Source: Syntrophomonadaceae bacterium | GTDB taxonomy: Bacteria; Bacillota; Syntrophomonadia; Syntrophomonadales; Syntrophothermaceae | Assembly (NCBI GenBank): GCA_012799365.1 | Contig: JAAZLJ010000006.1 | Span: forward strand, 1 to 35,251 | Direction: 5' to 3' | DNA: 35,251 nt | Part shown: positions 16,953 through 25,399 of the stretch, piece by piece | How positions within the stretch are numbered: position 1 is the first letter of the stretch | How the letters are laid out: every line of letters starts with the position of its first letter | The notes under the pieces: generated by a model | What the model was told of the DNA's origin: nothing | The model's input: only the letters and a program-made list of their open reading frames with translations | The model's database searches: none | Made by a program: the position numbers and the translations under genes

Positions 16953-18412
16953 AGACTCAGGCCCCCTATAGCGTCAGCAATAATGGGTAAACCGAAAGTA
17001 GGGGAAAGTAAACTCAGCACGATAAGCACAAATAAAGGTACCAGCATAGTCCAGGGTGGATCAACTGCAATTTCCGCCTCCGGCGATGTGGGGCCAAAGA
17101 AAACGCGCTGCATTACCTTTAAGAACCAGGCGAAACAGGCCACACTTTCTGCCACGGCCAGAACGCCTACAATCCAACCCCAGGCTGAACCCAACTGGAT
17201 GGCACCCGCAACAATAAAGAACTTGCTCCAGAAAATATTAAATGGCGGCACCCCGGAAATAGCCAGAGCCCCTACGACGAAAGCCGCCGTAGTTATCGGC
17301 ATCTTACGCCCTAAACCGCTTAGTTTCGTAATGCTTTTGGTACCGGTCGCACAGGAAATAGCTCCCACTGCCAGGAACAACAGACTCTTGGTAAAAGAAT
17401 GGTTGATGAGGTGGAGCAAACCCCCTTGTACGGCCAACGTGGAGCCCAGAGGCCCCAGAGAAAGCCCCAGAAACATATAGCCCAGGTGCGTAATAGTTGA
17501 AAAAGCCAGCAGCCGTTTGAGGTCATCCTGAAAGAAATAGAAGGTCAACCCTATATACATAGTAATCAGGGCCATGGCCCCCATCAGGTAACCCACCGGT
17601 TCTGGCACCACCTGTGAGGAAATAACTACGCGAGCAGTAAGATAGACCCCCGCCTTGACCATCGCAGCCGCATGCAGGTAGGCACTGGCTGGAGTCGGGG
17701 CCGCCATAGCTGTAGGCAGCCAGGTAGAGAAAGGAAACTGAGCCGCCTTACCCCAGGCACCGATGAGAAGAAAAACAACGGTCAGAGTTTTAAGTCCCGC
17801 AGGAAGTTCCCGCAGGGCATTAAACTCGAAGGACCCAGTTTGGACATACATAATGAGCAGAGCAGCAACGAAGAACAACCCTGCCCCGTGGGTTATAACC
17901 AGAGCCTTAAACCCGGCTTGCACCGCTTCACGGGTTCGTAGGTGAGAAATTAATCCCCATGAACAAAGGGTGGTTAGTTCCCAGAATAGAAACAACTGAA
18001 AAAAGTTGGGAGAAAGGACCAACCCGGTCATAGACCCTATGAACAGGAGCAGGAAAAAGTAGTAACGTCCTTTCTCCGCCTGGGTCGGATGCTCACGGTT
18101 GAACTCACTCACATATCCTGCTGAATACAGAACCACCAGGAATCCCACTAACGTAACCGCAATCAGCAATAAGCAGCTCAGCGGATCAATCTGCAACCCG
18201 AAAAGGGGGTGACGGCTGGTCAACCACGGTAAATCAGCCAGCGGAAAGCTAATCGGTACCAGCTTGGACTTGATAATAGCCCAGATAGCCAGAACCAGTA
18301 CTATTCCCGCAAAAATACTACTTGTAACATCGGCTTTTCGTTCCTTTAATGGAGCTATCAGCACTGCACCCACAAAAGGCAGGAGCAGCAGTATCAATAA
18401 CAGTTTGAACAC
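16949..18412 (-). CDS. Antiporter-like membrane subunit (NuoL/MrpA-like), tail-less
   Basis: 487 residues and first gene of the hydrogenase operon. Conserved residues of the superfamily are present: Glu in 'LFWELTTLCSWGLI', and Lys in 'WGKAAQFPFSTWLPTAMAAPTPASAY' and 'HAAAMVKAGVYLTAR'. The last motif is NuoL/MrpA-like rather than HycC-like. It lacks the C-terminal extension, which is encoded by the next gene. It starts at GTG, with GAGGGG 9 bases upstream. Together with the 669- and 507-residue proteins it gives the complex three potential ion-translocating modules. Confidence 0.87.
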   Translation of the reverse strand: MFKLLLILLLLPFVGAVLIAPLKERKADVTSSIFAGIVLVLAIWAIIKSKLVPISFPLADLPWLTSRHPLFGLQIDPLSCLLLIAVTLVGFLVVLYSAGYVSEFNREHPTQAEKGRYYFFLLLFIGSMTGLVLSPNFFQLFLFWELTTLCSWGLISHLRTREAVQAGFKALVITHGAGLFFVAALLIMYVQTGSFEFNALRELPAGLKTLTVVFLLIGAWGKAAQFPFSTWLPTAMAAPTPASAYLHAAAMVKAGVYLTARVVISSQVVPEPVGYLMGAMALITMYIGLTFYFFQDDLKRLLAFSTITHLGYMFLGLSLGPLGSTLAVQGGLLHLINHSFTKSLLFLAVGAISCATGTKSITKLSGLGRKMPITTAAFVVGALAISGVPPFNIFWSKFFIVAGAIQLGSAWGWIVGVLAVAESVACFAWFLKVMQRVFFGPTSPEAEIAVDPPWTMLVPLFVLIVLSLLSPTFGLPIIADAIGGLSL

Positions 18413-18447
18413 TGTAACACCCCTCTTTTGCTAATGATAAACCAGCA

Positions 18448-18480
18448 GGCCAGCCGAAAGTTCTTCCCTCCCGGCCGGCC
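18448..18480 (-). other. Hairpin between moaD and the hydrogenase operon
   Basis: GGCCGGCCG can pair with CGGCTGGCC (one G-T) over a 15-base loop. On the minus strand it is followed by TGCTGGTTTATC rather than a T-run, so it is not a convincing terminator. It may mark an RNA processing or attenuation point between the AOR genes and the hydrogenase genes. Confidence 0.4.
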
Positions 18481-18498
18481 TTTACCGGTCCATCCTTT

Positions 18499-18768
18499 CT
18501 AGCCGCCAGCCATCTTGGGAAAAATGGCAATTTCGTCAGCAGGCTGAAGACGAGTCTTCACGCCATCCAAATGCTCGATGGCCCTCCCGTTGATCAGAAT
18601 GATGACATCATCACTCAACCCGCCGTCTGCCCATACCCAATCGGTAAACTTTTTACCATAATGCTGGCCAAGGGCCTGTAGCAGTTCTTCCAATGTTTCC
18701 GCTGCAAAATCCCCGGTTTCTTTAGTCCCGGTCAGCTCACGAAATATCGCAAAGAACTTGACTTTCAA
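18499..18768 (-). CDS. moaD: MoaD/ThiS-family sulfur carrier
   Basis: 89 residues ending in GlyGly ('IAIFPKMAGG'), the C-terminus that is adenylated and thiocarboxylated in MoaD proteins to supply the dithiolene sulfurs of molybdopterin. 'VIILINGRAIEHLDGVKTRLQPADEIAIFP' is the typical beta-grasp second half. Lying 15 bases downstream of the AOR gene, it is probably a dedicated carrier for the tungstopterin of that enzyme. A partner MoaE or MoeB is not in the window. Confidence 0.9.
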   Translation of the reverse strand: MKVKFFAIFRELTGTKETGDFAAETLEELLQALGQHYGKKFTDWVWADGGLSDDVIILINGRAIEHLDGVKTRLQPADEIAIFPKMAGG

Positions 18769-18783
18769 CCCTTACCCACTCCT

Positions 18784-20592
18784 TTAGAGCTGAATCGATA
18801 ATTCCGCTAATTTCTCCTTGGTGGGCACCCCGTCTTTACTCCAACCGCGTACCTTGTAGTATTCAGGGAGCATAACGTCGAGCTTACTTACACTGCCCTT
18901 GCAAGGACCGTATTTGATGGGCTCTTTCAAAACTCTGGGCGGCAGGGTATCATCCGCCCTGGTAAATCCGTTCTTCATGTTGAACATGCGTTCCAGATTC
19001 CAGATACGTTCGCCCGCTTTCATAACCTCTTCTACTGTATAATCAACTCCGGTCGCCGCTTTAAGCTGTTCTGCAACTTCGGGAGCACCGATAGCAAAGG
19101 TCAGGAAGAGGCAAATACCTGCAGAGTCCACAGCCCCGGTGAGATCCTGGAATATCTTGGTCCACTCCGCCTTGCCTTCTGTGACCAGGTTATCCAGTTT
19201 CTCGGGAATACCCAGAATTTCGGGTGCGGTCATATATCCACGTACGTGGCAGCCACCGCGATTATTGGTAGCGTAGTTCAGGCCCATTCCTTGCAGAGCC
19301 CGCGGGTCGTAGGCCGGCATCTCCTGCTTTTTCACGCTCATAGACAGCTCAGGATGCCCGTATTTGCTGGCCAGCCGGAAAGAACCCTCGGCCAGTTCAT
19401 TGCCAAAGCCCTGACGGTAAGCCGTCTTATAGGTCAGGTCGACGATGGCTTCCTCATTACCAAAACTCAGGTCACAGCCAGTTTGCTTCTTGGTGATATA
19501 TCCCTTCTCAAACAGTTCCATCGCACATGCAATAGTAGTAGGCATGGTAATAGCATCTATTCCCAGTTCATTACACAGGTTGCTCGCCTTGAGGATGGGC
19601 TCCAGGTTATCGATACCACAGTCAGCACCATAGCCCCAGGCCGCTTCGTATTCAGGACCTTCACCAAAGGTAGCGAACTGGCCCGCTGCCACCCGGTTTA
19701 TACGGCCACAGCTGATAGAACAACCTTTACACCCCTTGGGACGCACCAAATACTTGGCCGTCAGCGATTCCCCGCCCGTAGCATCGGCATTGGGAAAAGT
19801 ACCAGAATCCTGGAAATTCCGTACCGGTAATCCCCCGGATTGGTCGAGAATATTGACCAGGATGTTGGTTCCATAAAGGCCCAGGCCTTGTCCAGTTACC
19901 GGATGATCTTTTACCATCTGGCGTGCCTTGGTTACTGCTTCCATAAATTCCTGCGGGTTGGCTACTTTGACTCCTCCGGAGCCCTTGACTACAACCGCTT
20001 TCAGATTCTTAGCTCCCATTACGGCGCCCACGCCAGAACGACCGGCCGCCCGGGTGTAGTCGTTGATAATACAGGCAAACTTAACCAGGTTTTCTCCACC
20101 CGGTCCGATACAGGAAACTTTGGCATCTTCGTCAGTTTCATCCTTTAAAACATCGGTGGTATCGTACACGGTCTTGCCCCACAGATGTTCAGCACTACGA
20201 ATTTCTACCTCATCATCGTTAATCCAAATATAGACCGGTTTCTTGGCTTTACCTTCAAAAATAACTGCATCATAACCAGCATATTTTAGTTCTGGACCCC
20301 AGTAACCACCAGAATTGGAAGCTGCCATAGCTCCGGTTAAAGGAGCCTTGCAAACCACGTTGTAACGCCCGGCATTGGTAGCCAACGTACCTGTGAGTGG
20401 TCCGGTAATGAAGATCAGATTGTTTTTATCACTGAGTGGATCAACTTTAAGGTCAACTTCTTTCATCCACAGGCGAATGCCCAGGCCGCGAGCACCAATG
20501 TAATTTCTGGCCTCCACCGGATCCAATGCTTCTTTCTTAACCGTTTCTTTACTCAAGTTAATGCGCAGCACTTGTCCTACCCAACCGTACAT
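18784..20592 (-). CDS. aor: Tungsten-containing aldehyde:ferredoxin oxidoreductase
   Basis: 602 residues, normal AOR length. The N-terminal half has the tungstopterin-binding wording '[24 protein letters not shown]' and '[19 protein letters not shown]'. The [4Fe-4S] ligands are Cys288, Cys291, Cys295 ('[11 protein letters not shown]') and distal Cys494 ('DSAGICLF'). The enzyme converts aldehyde plus oxidised ferredoxin to carboxylate plus reduced ferredoxin, reversibly, in the cytosol. It abuts the ferredoxin gene with a one-base overlap and is followed by moaD. The nearby alcohol dehydrogenase suggests an alcohol-aldehyde-acid route. The substrate cannot be read from the sequence. Confidence 0.95.
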   Translation of the reverse strand: MYGWVGQVLRINLSKETVKKEALDPVEARNYIGARGLGIRLWMKEVDLKVDPLSDKNNLIFITGPLTGTLATNAGRYNVVCKAPLTGAMAASNSGGYWGPELKYAGYDAVIFEGKAKKPVYIWINDDEVEIRSAEHLWGKTVYDTTDVLKDETDEDAKVSCIGPGGENLVKFACIINDYTRAAGRSGVGAVMGAKNLKAVVVKGSGGVKVANPQEFMEAVTKARQMVKDHPVTGQGLGLYGTNILVNILDQSGGLPVRNFQDSGTFPNADATGGESLTAKYLVRPKGCKGCSISCGRINRVAAGQFATFGEGPEYEAAWGYGADCGIDNLEPILKASNLCNELGIDAITMPTTIACAMELFEKGYITKKQTGCDLSFGNEEAIVDLTYKTAYRQGFGNELAEGSFRLASKYGHPELSMSVKKQEMPAYDPRALQGMGLNYATNNRGGCHVRGYMTAPEILGIPEKLDNLVTEGKAEWTKIFQDLTGAVDSAGICLFLTFAIGAPEVAEQLKAATGVDYTVEEVMKAGERIWNLERMFNMKNGFTRADDTLPPRVLKEPIKYGPCKGSVSKLDVMLPEYYKVRGWSKDGVPTKEKLAELSIQL

Positions 20593-21071
20593 TATTCGCT
20601 CACCTCCTGGAGCAAGTCTTTGAATTTAGCCGCATAGGCTCTTTTCTTGGAAAGCGTAGCGGTAGCAGCTTCTCGGAAAGTAATCGCACCGGAAGGGCAG
20701 AACCTGGCACATTCCGGTTCCCCACCACAAAGGTCACACTTGATAATCTTCATTTCTACAGCATCATAAGCAGTATTGCCGAAGGGGCAAGCAGTGACAC
20801 ACATCTTACATTTGATACAACGGGCCTCATTTACCATCATGGCCCCGGTATCTGATTTGCTGATAGCCCCCATTGGACATACCTTCATACAAGCAGCGTC
20901 ATCACACTGCAGGCACATCATGGGCACGGATACTCCTACTGATTCCCAGGTAAGCACCGAAACCCGAGATGCTCCCGGCCTGAACTCTTGCGTGTGTTTA
21001 AAAGAGCAGGCCAGTTCACAGGTCTGACATCCGGTACATTTTTCCGGTGCCAGGGTTAAAACCTTAGCCAT
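20592..21071 (-). CDS. Four-cluster ferredoxin subunit for AOR (HybA/DmsB-like)
   Basis: 159 residues with four Cys clusters in order: '[11 protein letters not shown]', '[14 protein letters not shown]', '[12 protein letters not shown]' and '[15 protein letters not shown]'. This is the pattern of DmsB/HybA-type electron-transfer subunits. The gene is the first of the aor operon and overlaps the AOR start by one base. It likely takes electrons from the tungsten enzyme to free ferredoxin, NAD or a membrane acceptor. The C-terminus is a short helical tail with no membrane segment, so a cytosolic role fits. Confidence 0.9.
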   Translation of the reverse strand: MAKVLTLAPEKCTGCQTCELACSFKHTQEFRPGASRVSVLTWESVGVSVPMMCLQCDDAACMKVCPMGAISKSDTGAMMVNEARCIKCKMCVTACPFGNTAYDAVEMKIIKCDLCGGEPECARFCPSGAITFREAATATLSKKRAYAAKFKDLLQEVSE

Positions 21072-21078
21072 ACCTCGA

Positions 21079-21114
21079 CCTGGTCCATTAATTGACCAGG
21101 CCCTTCACCTCCTT
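21079..21114 (-). promoter_or_regulatory. Hairpin between the Shine-Dalgarno sequence and start of the aor operon
   Basis: On the minus strand AAGGAGG (21114-21108) is followed by a 7-bp hairpin, CCTGGTC with GACCAGG (21100-21079), and then TCGAGGT and the ATG at 21071. Unfolded, the strong SD is too far from the ATG. Folded, the hairpin brings it close. The weaker GAGGT directly before the ATG has poor spacing. Confidence 0.45.
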
Positions 21115-21233
21115 AAGAAATTTGTCTAACCGAGCATGTCTATCTATAATCCCTGAATCCAGTTGGTTCTGGTTACCCCTCCTCTCACCCGTAAGTTCTA
21201 TAACAGCGGAGACAGTTTCTATGAATAATATGT

Positions 21234-21249
21234 TGCAATTTCTGTGCCA
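21234..21249 (-). promoter_or_regulatory. Sigma-54 (-24/-12) promoter of the aor operon
   Basis: On the minus strand TGGCACAGAAATTGCA matches the sigma-54 consensus TGGCAYR-N4-TTGCW at every defined position. Transcription would start near 21223, about 150 bases before the ferredoxin gene. No similar site lies in front of the hydrogenase genes, which may be read from here. Confidence 0.85.
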
Positions 21250-21366
21250 ACTTCTGAGGATTCTAACCAGACAGACAATTAAGATGTTCTTCACCCGGAA
21301 TTAGCGCTTTTCTACCGGGTAACGTTTCCACCCGTAAAAAACAACTGAGAACCCTGTTAATTTCGA

Positions 21367-21414
21367 TGTTCTACGATGATACAAAATTGCCAGGGCCTGC
21401 TCCAAACTAGAACA
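21367..21414. promoter_or_regulatory. Inverted pair TGTTCTA / TAGAACA upstream of the aor promoter
   Basis: A perfect 7-base inverted pair (21367-21373 and 21408-21414) lies 120-165 bases upstream of the sigma-54 promoter, where activator sites usually sit. A further TGTTCT is at 21285-21290. Activator binding is an inference. Confidence 0.35.
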
Positions 21415-21454
21415 ATCTACTCAATATCATGACCTATAATCAGGCTATAAAAGC

Positions 21455-21487
21455 AAAAAAAGGACCCCCGCCAACGAGGCGGGGGCC
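21455..21487 (-). terminator. Terminator after the alcohol dehydrogenase gene
   Basis: On the minus strand CCCCCGCC, loop TCGTT, then GGCGGGGG is followed by TCC and a run of seven T. It lies about 100 bases beyond the adh stop and separates adh from the aor promoter. Confidence 0.9.
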
Positions 21488-21505
21488 AAGGAAAAGGAGG
21501 ATTAC

Positions 21506-21574
21506 TGGAATGTTAGAAAAGGTTCTACAATATGAACCTTAATGGAATATTAGAAAAGGTTCTGGTATGAACCT
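21506..21574. repeat. Two tandem copies carrying AGGTTC / GAACCT dyads
   Basis: Copy 1 (21506-21539) and copy 2 (21543-21574) share TGGAAT-R-TTAGAAAAGGTTCT and then ATGAACCT. Each contains a dyad: AAGGTTC-N8-GAACCTT (21519-21540) and AGGTTC-N6-GAACCT (21557-21574). They lie between the adh stop and its terminator. A similar dyad is in the adh leader. They could be activator sites for the aor promoter or RNA hairpins in the adh 3' end. Confidence 0.6.
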
Positions 21575-21586
21575 GGGTCGGCATCA

Positions 21587-22807
21587 CTAAGCCATGGGTT
21601 TCATGCTATCCTGGAAGATCTTCCTGACAACGTTTTCATCAGCCTTAATCGGAGCTACTCCCAACAGTCCGGCCAGAGAAGGAGTTTCAAAAGCCAGCCT
21701 GGTTAGCTTATCGATATCGGATTCCTGGTAGCCCATGTCCTGGAGTTTTTCGGTGCAGCCCACGCTGAACAGCCATTGCTCAACACCGAACGCACATTTT
21801 TCCGCTTCACCCGGTACGCCTTTCAGGCCGGGTACAATTGGTTCATAGATAGCAGCCAGGATTTCTGGAACTGCAGGATAAGTATACTTAATAACTGCCG
21901 GCTGCAGCATAGCCAGTCCCAGACCATGAGGCAGATCAGGCTTGACTGCACTTAGCGGATGTTCTAACGCATGGGTAAAGTGCAGTAGACCATTATCAAA
22001 ACAAATCCCGGCTATCATGGAAGCATACAGCAAGTAGTACCTGGCGGTTAAATCATCGGGGTGGGCTACTGCCTGGGGCAGGTAACGAGCCACCAATCTG
22101 ACGGTTTCAACCGCGGTGAGAACCGTATATGGGCTGGTAACCAGGGAAGTGGCTGCTTCGTTGATATGGTTTACAGCGTCAACAGAGGTGTAACGAGTTT
22201 GATTGGCCGGCAGTTTGGTCATTATCGCCGGGTCATCTATGGCAAACAAGGGATAGATACAGTCTACGGCCAGAGCCGGTTTATATTCCAGTTCAGGAAT
22301 GCTGGCTACGGCGAACCTATCTACTTCGGTACCGGTACCATGAGTGGTGTTGATGGCAATGATAGGTACGGCTTTTTCCGCGTCAAATTTATAGAGATAC
22401 AGGTCGCGAGCATTGTAGTTAGCATTATCGGGATGAAGAAGAACGGCTGCACTCTTTCCAGTATCGATAGCACTGCCGCCACCGATGCCGATAACAGCTC
22501 CGGCTCCAATTTCTTTGCCCATCTTGGTAGCTTCATCAATGCCATCTACGGTCGGATTGGGTACCACGCCGGTATATAGCGCAGAGGCTATGCCATGTTT
22601 TTTCAGAGCCGGCTCTAGCATTTCCCAAACCCCGGTAACCTTGTAGACGATTTCATCAGTAACAACCAGTACCTGACCGATACCTTGTTTTTTCAGGTAA
22701 GCGCAAATATCATCTACCTTTTGCATAGCGCCCACGCCAAAATAGCACAAGGTACGACTGCGGATTTCTACCACTTGATTAACATTGATTTTAGATTCCC
22801 ACAACAT
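21587..22807 (-). CDS. Iron-containing alcohol dehydrogenase
   Basis: 406 residues, the usual size of group III alcohol dehydrogenases. The NAD(P)-binding loop is 'IGIGGGSAIDTGKSAA'. The metal ligands are visible as Asp and His in 'SVDAVNHINEA', His in 'FTHALEHPLSAV' and His in 'LPHGLGLAM'. It interconverts a primary alcohol and its aldehyde with NAD(H). It is a single-gene unit with its own sigma-54 promoter, a ~240-base leader and a strong terminator. Its product aldehyde would be the substrate of the neighbouring AOR, and a matching activator gene is divergently placed. Substrate length is unknown. Confidence 0.93.
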   Translation of the reverse strand: MLWESKINVNQVVEIRSRTLCYFGVGAMQKVDDICAYLKKQGIGQVLVVTDEIVYKVTGVWEMLEPALKKHGIASALYTGVVPNPTVDGIDEATKMGKEIGAGAVIGIGGGSAIDTGKSAAVLLHPDNANYNARDLYLYKFDAEKAVPIIAINTTHGTGTEVDRFAVASIPELEYKPALAVDCIYPLFAIDDPAIMTKLPANQTRYTSVDAVNHINEAATSLVTSPYTVLTAVETVRLVARYLPQAVAHPDDLTARYYLLYASMIAGICFDNGLLHFTHALEHPLSAVKPDLPHGLGLAMLQPAVIKYTYPAVPEILAAIYEPIVPGLKGVPGEAEKCAFGVEQWLFSVGCTEKLQDMGYQESDIDKLTRLAFETPSLAGLLGVAPIKADENVVRKIFQDSMKPMA

Positions 22808-22842
22808 TGTTATTCCCTCCTAATTAAGATTAGTTAATTTTG

Positions 22843-22862
22843 TGGTTCTGGTTAGAGAACCA
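22843..22862. promoter_or_regulatory. Dyad TGGTTCT-N6-AGAACCA in the adh leader
   Basis: A perfect 7-base dyad lies 36 bases upstream of the adh start. Its half-site GGTTC also forms the dyads at 21519-21574. It may be a protein site or an RNA hairpin. Confidence 0.5.
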
Positions 22863-22863
22863 T

Positions 22864-22889
22864 CCGGGCAGGGGCGGTAACCTGCCCGG
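22864..22889 (-). other. Strong hairpin in the adh leader
   Basis: A perfect 9-bp stem, CCGGGCAGG with CCTGCCCGG, closes an 8-base loop. No T-run follows, so it is not a simple terminator. It sits directly beside the dyad at 22843-22862 in the untranslated leader. Positions 22890-23060 hold nothing else I recognise. Confidence 0.6.
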
Positions 22890-23060
22890 GTTGAACGGAC
22901 TCGGGTTAAACCACGAAGCTTCTTATTAACACCACCTCCTGAAAGTTAACTACTCCTCCCCCCCAACCACCTGCCGACCGGTATCTTAACTAACGGATAA
23001 CATGTGGTGCCGGATATGGCAGGCTGGGATATAATTTTTATGGTTCTATACCTATTGACA

Positions 23061-23076
23061 TGCAAGATATATGCCA
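23061..23076 (-). promoter_or_regulatory. Sigma-54 (-24/-12) promoter of the alcohol dehydrogenase gene
   Basis: On the minus strand TGGCATATATCTTGCA fits TGGCAYR-N4-TTGCW at every defined position. Transcription would start near 23050, giving a leader of about 240 bases before adh. Confidence 0.85.
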
Positions 23077-23139
23077 GGTCCGCAAAATGGGGAAATAAGA
23101 GATTTCCCCCATGGGATTATAATTAGTATTAACCAGTAT

Positions 23140-23188
23140 GGAACACCGTAACCGCAATTTTTGAATGATACTGTTTCAAAATGGGACA
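23140..23188. promoter_or_regulatory. Possible activator sites upstream of the adh promoter
   Basis: An imperfect dyad, TGTTTC-N5-GGGACA (23172-23188), and a single GGAACA (23140-23145) share the half-site TGTYYC. They lie 65-110 bases upstream of the sigma-54 promoter, a normal enhancer position. Confidence 0.3.
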
Positions 23189-23299
23189 TTGCGTCACCTT
23201 CCGGCGAAAAAACCAGCTTAATGGTTGTGAATGGCGTCACAGAATTGTACAATATGGCTAGGGATGGGTAGATTTTATTATAGAAAGAGAGTAAAAATT

Positions 23300-25273
23300 A
23301 TGAGGAGGAAACCGCGTAACGACAGGAACCAAGCCTGGAAAAACTTTATAGAGGAAGGTTATGTTGATCCCATAGTAGTATCACCAGAAGTTGCCGATTC
23401 TTGGGGTCGTTCCGTATCGGCCGGTGTCCACCCTTTTGAAACCGAAGTTCCGGTTCTTACTGAATCAGAATTAAAGTACCGACGCGAAAAACACCATGAC
23501 TTGTTGGAAATTGCCATACCTCTTATGGAGGATCTACACCGTCTGAACAGTGGAGCTGGTTTTGTAATCATCCTTTCCGATATCGATGGTTATATCATAC
23601 ACATGGTGGGGGATACCGACTTTGAGGAGGCCCGTCGGTTATCTTTGATCTCCGGGGCCAACTGGCACGAAAACATGATCGGCACCAATGCTATCGGAAC
23701 TGCCATCGCTTCCTCCGAGCCAGTAAAAATTGACGCAGCCCAACACTATCTCCGTCGTAACCACATGCTTACCTGTGCGGCTGCTCCCATTTTTAACCCG
23801 CAGGGAGAATTGATTGCCGTCCTGGATGCGAGCGGCCACACACTTAAATCCAATCCCCATACCCTGGGTATGGTGGTGGCAGCAGCCCGCGCCATTGAAG
23901 ACCAGTTGCTGCTCCGTAATGCGCGAGATCAACTGGTGGTAGCGTACAAACGGGTAACCACCGCTATGGAATCAGCACCGGAGGGCATGATAGCCCTGGA
24001 TGAAAAGGGCGTAATTACTCAGATTAACCATATGGCCGCCCGTTTACTGGGACTTAATCCATCCAAGTGTATAGGACGTACGGCCGATGACATCATTCGC
24101 TCATCCGGTGTACGTTTCATTGACTGGAAAAAATATCAGTACCCGGTAGAAAAGCTCATCACCACTAAACTGGTGGAAGAGGCACCACCTGCCACCTTTG
24201 TAGTGCGTACGGTGGTAGACAACCGGGGTTCCTTCAAAGGAGCGGTAGCCACCATACGTAATGTCATCGGGTCAGTAGATACTAAACTTCAGAGAAAAGA
24301 ATCTGACTTATTTACCTTTGCCGATATCCTGGGACAAAGCCGCTCGATGATCGAAGCCAAACACCTGGCCCGGGTGACAGCTGAAACCAACTCGACTGTT
24401 CTTTTGCTGGGTGAAACCGGCACCGGCAAGGAACTCTTCGCTCAGGCTATTCACCGCGCCAGTGACCGGGCGAAAGACCCTTTCGTGGTGATAAACTGTG
24501 GAGCTCTGCCAGAAAATCTGGTGGAAAGCGAATTGTTTGGCTACGAAGAAGGCGCTTTTACCGGAGCAGTTAAAGGCGGCAAGCCGGGTAAATTTGAACA
24601 GGCGGATCAGGGCACCATTTTCCTGGACGAAATCGGGGAAATGCCGATGAACCTGCAGGTGGACCTGCTAAGAGTTCTGGAGTCCAAACAGGTTACCCGC
24701 GTAGGTGGAACCAAGCCCATACCTGTCGATGTTAGAGTGGTGGCGGCTACTAATCGAAATCTCCGCCAGGAAGTAGAAGCGGGGAATTTCCGTGCGGACC
24801 TGTTTTACCGATTAAACGTTATCAGTGTGCATATTCCGAGTTTACGGGAAAGAGAGGGAGATATCCCGGAACTGGCCAACCATTTTCTCACCCTCATCGG
24901 CTTTCAACATGGCAAAAAGCTATCTGGATTTGAATCGGATGCCATGGCTCTGATGGAGCGTTACTCATGGCCGGGCAATGTCCGCGAATTGCGCAATGTT
25001 ATCGAAAGGATGGTAATCCTGGCCCGGGGCAGCGTAATAACGGTTCAGGATCTACCGGAAGAAATCGTCAACACAAGAGGCGAAATAATGGATTCGAGTC
25101 CCGACACTTCCGATGAAAAACCTACCCTGCTGCTGCGTGATGTGGAACGAATGACTATTATAGAAGCCCTGGAAGTATGTGAAGGTAATATAAGTGAAGC
25201 CGCCCGCCAGCTGGGCATCGGCCGTAACACCCTGTACCGGAAAATGAAGGAATACGAAATAGGGGAGTGGTAA
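23300..25273 (+). CDS. Sigma-54-dependent activator, AcoR-like (GAF-PAS-AAA-Fis)
   Basis: An enhancer-binding protein that activates RNA polymerase with sigma-54. Numbered from the ATG at 23300 (657 residues): a GAF-type sensor at about 60-195 ('[24 protein letters not shown]'-like wording of AcoR), a PAS domain at about 215-325, the AAA+ domain with Walker A GETGTGKE at 371 and the sigma-54 contact loop GAFTGA at 418-423, then a Fis-type helix-turn-helix at the end. The frame is open to an ATG at 23231, but AcoR-like proteins normally begin near the later start. Divergent placement from adh and two full-consensus sigma-54 promoters nearby make adh and aor its likely targets. The ligand is unknown, perhaps an alcohol or aldehyde. 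Confidence 0.92.
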   Translation: MRRKPRNDRNQAWKNFIEEGYVDPIVVSPEVADSWGRSVSAGVHPFETEVPVLTESELKYRREKHHDLLEIAIPLMEDLHRLNSGAGFVIILSDIDGYIIHMVGDTDFEEARRLSLISGANWHENMIGTNAIGTAIASSEPVKIDAAQHYLRRNHMLTCAAAPIFNPQGELIAVLDASGHTLKSNPHTLGMVVAAARAIEDQLLLRNARDQLVVAYKRVTTAMESAPEGMIALDEKGVITQINHMAARLLGLNPSKCIGRTADDIIRSSGVRFIDWKKYQYPVEKLITTKLVEEAPPATFVVRTVVDNRGSFKGAVATIRNVIGSVDTKLQRKESDLFTFADILGQSRSMIEAKHLARVTAETNSTVLLLGETGTGKELFAQAIHRASDRAKDPFVVINCGALPENLVESELFGYEEGAFTGAVKGGKPGKFEQADQGTIFLDEIGEMPMNLQVDLLRVLESKQVTRVGGTKPIPVDVRVVAATNRNLRQEVEAGNFRADLFYRLNVISVHIPSLREREGDIPELANHFLTLIGFQHGKKLSGFESDAMALMERYSWPGNVRELRNVIERMVILARGSVITVQDLPEEIVNTRGEIMDSSPDTSDEKPTLLLRDVERMTIIEALEVCEGNISEAARQLGIGRNTLYRKMKEYEIGEW

Positions 25274-25289
25274 CTCACTCCCCTATTTT
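25257..25289 (+). terminator. Terminator overlapping the regulator stop codon
   Basis: A 13-bp perfect stem, AAATAGGGGAGTG with CACTCCCCTATTT, closes loop GTAACT, which contains the stop codon. A final T-run follows. Confidence 0.9.
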
Positions 25290-25399
25290 CACATGGTACA
25301 AGACCATTCTTGCCGGGCTTAAACGGCATGATTATTGACCTTTAATCCCTTCTATCTTCATCGCAGAAATCCCATGATACCGGGGTTATCACTACCGAC

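Noticed and set aside
8127-18412. Respiratory complex I (nuo) operon
   Set aside because: The large subunit has both CxxC nickel-ligand pairs and a cleavable tail, and a maturation protease gene is present.
18448-18480. Rho-independent terminator between moaD and the hydrogenase genes
   Set aside because: The hairpin is real, but no T-run follows on the minus strand; kept only as a hairpin.
21088-21294. 68-residue minus-strand ORF upstream of the aor operon
   Set aside because: It begins upstream of the sigma-54 promoter, so its start would not be on the mRNA; no family likeness.
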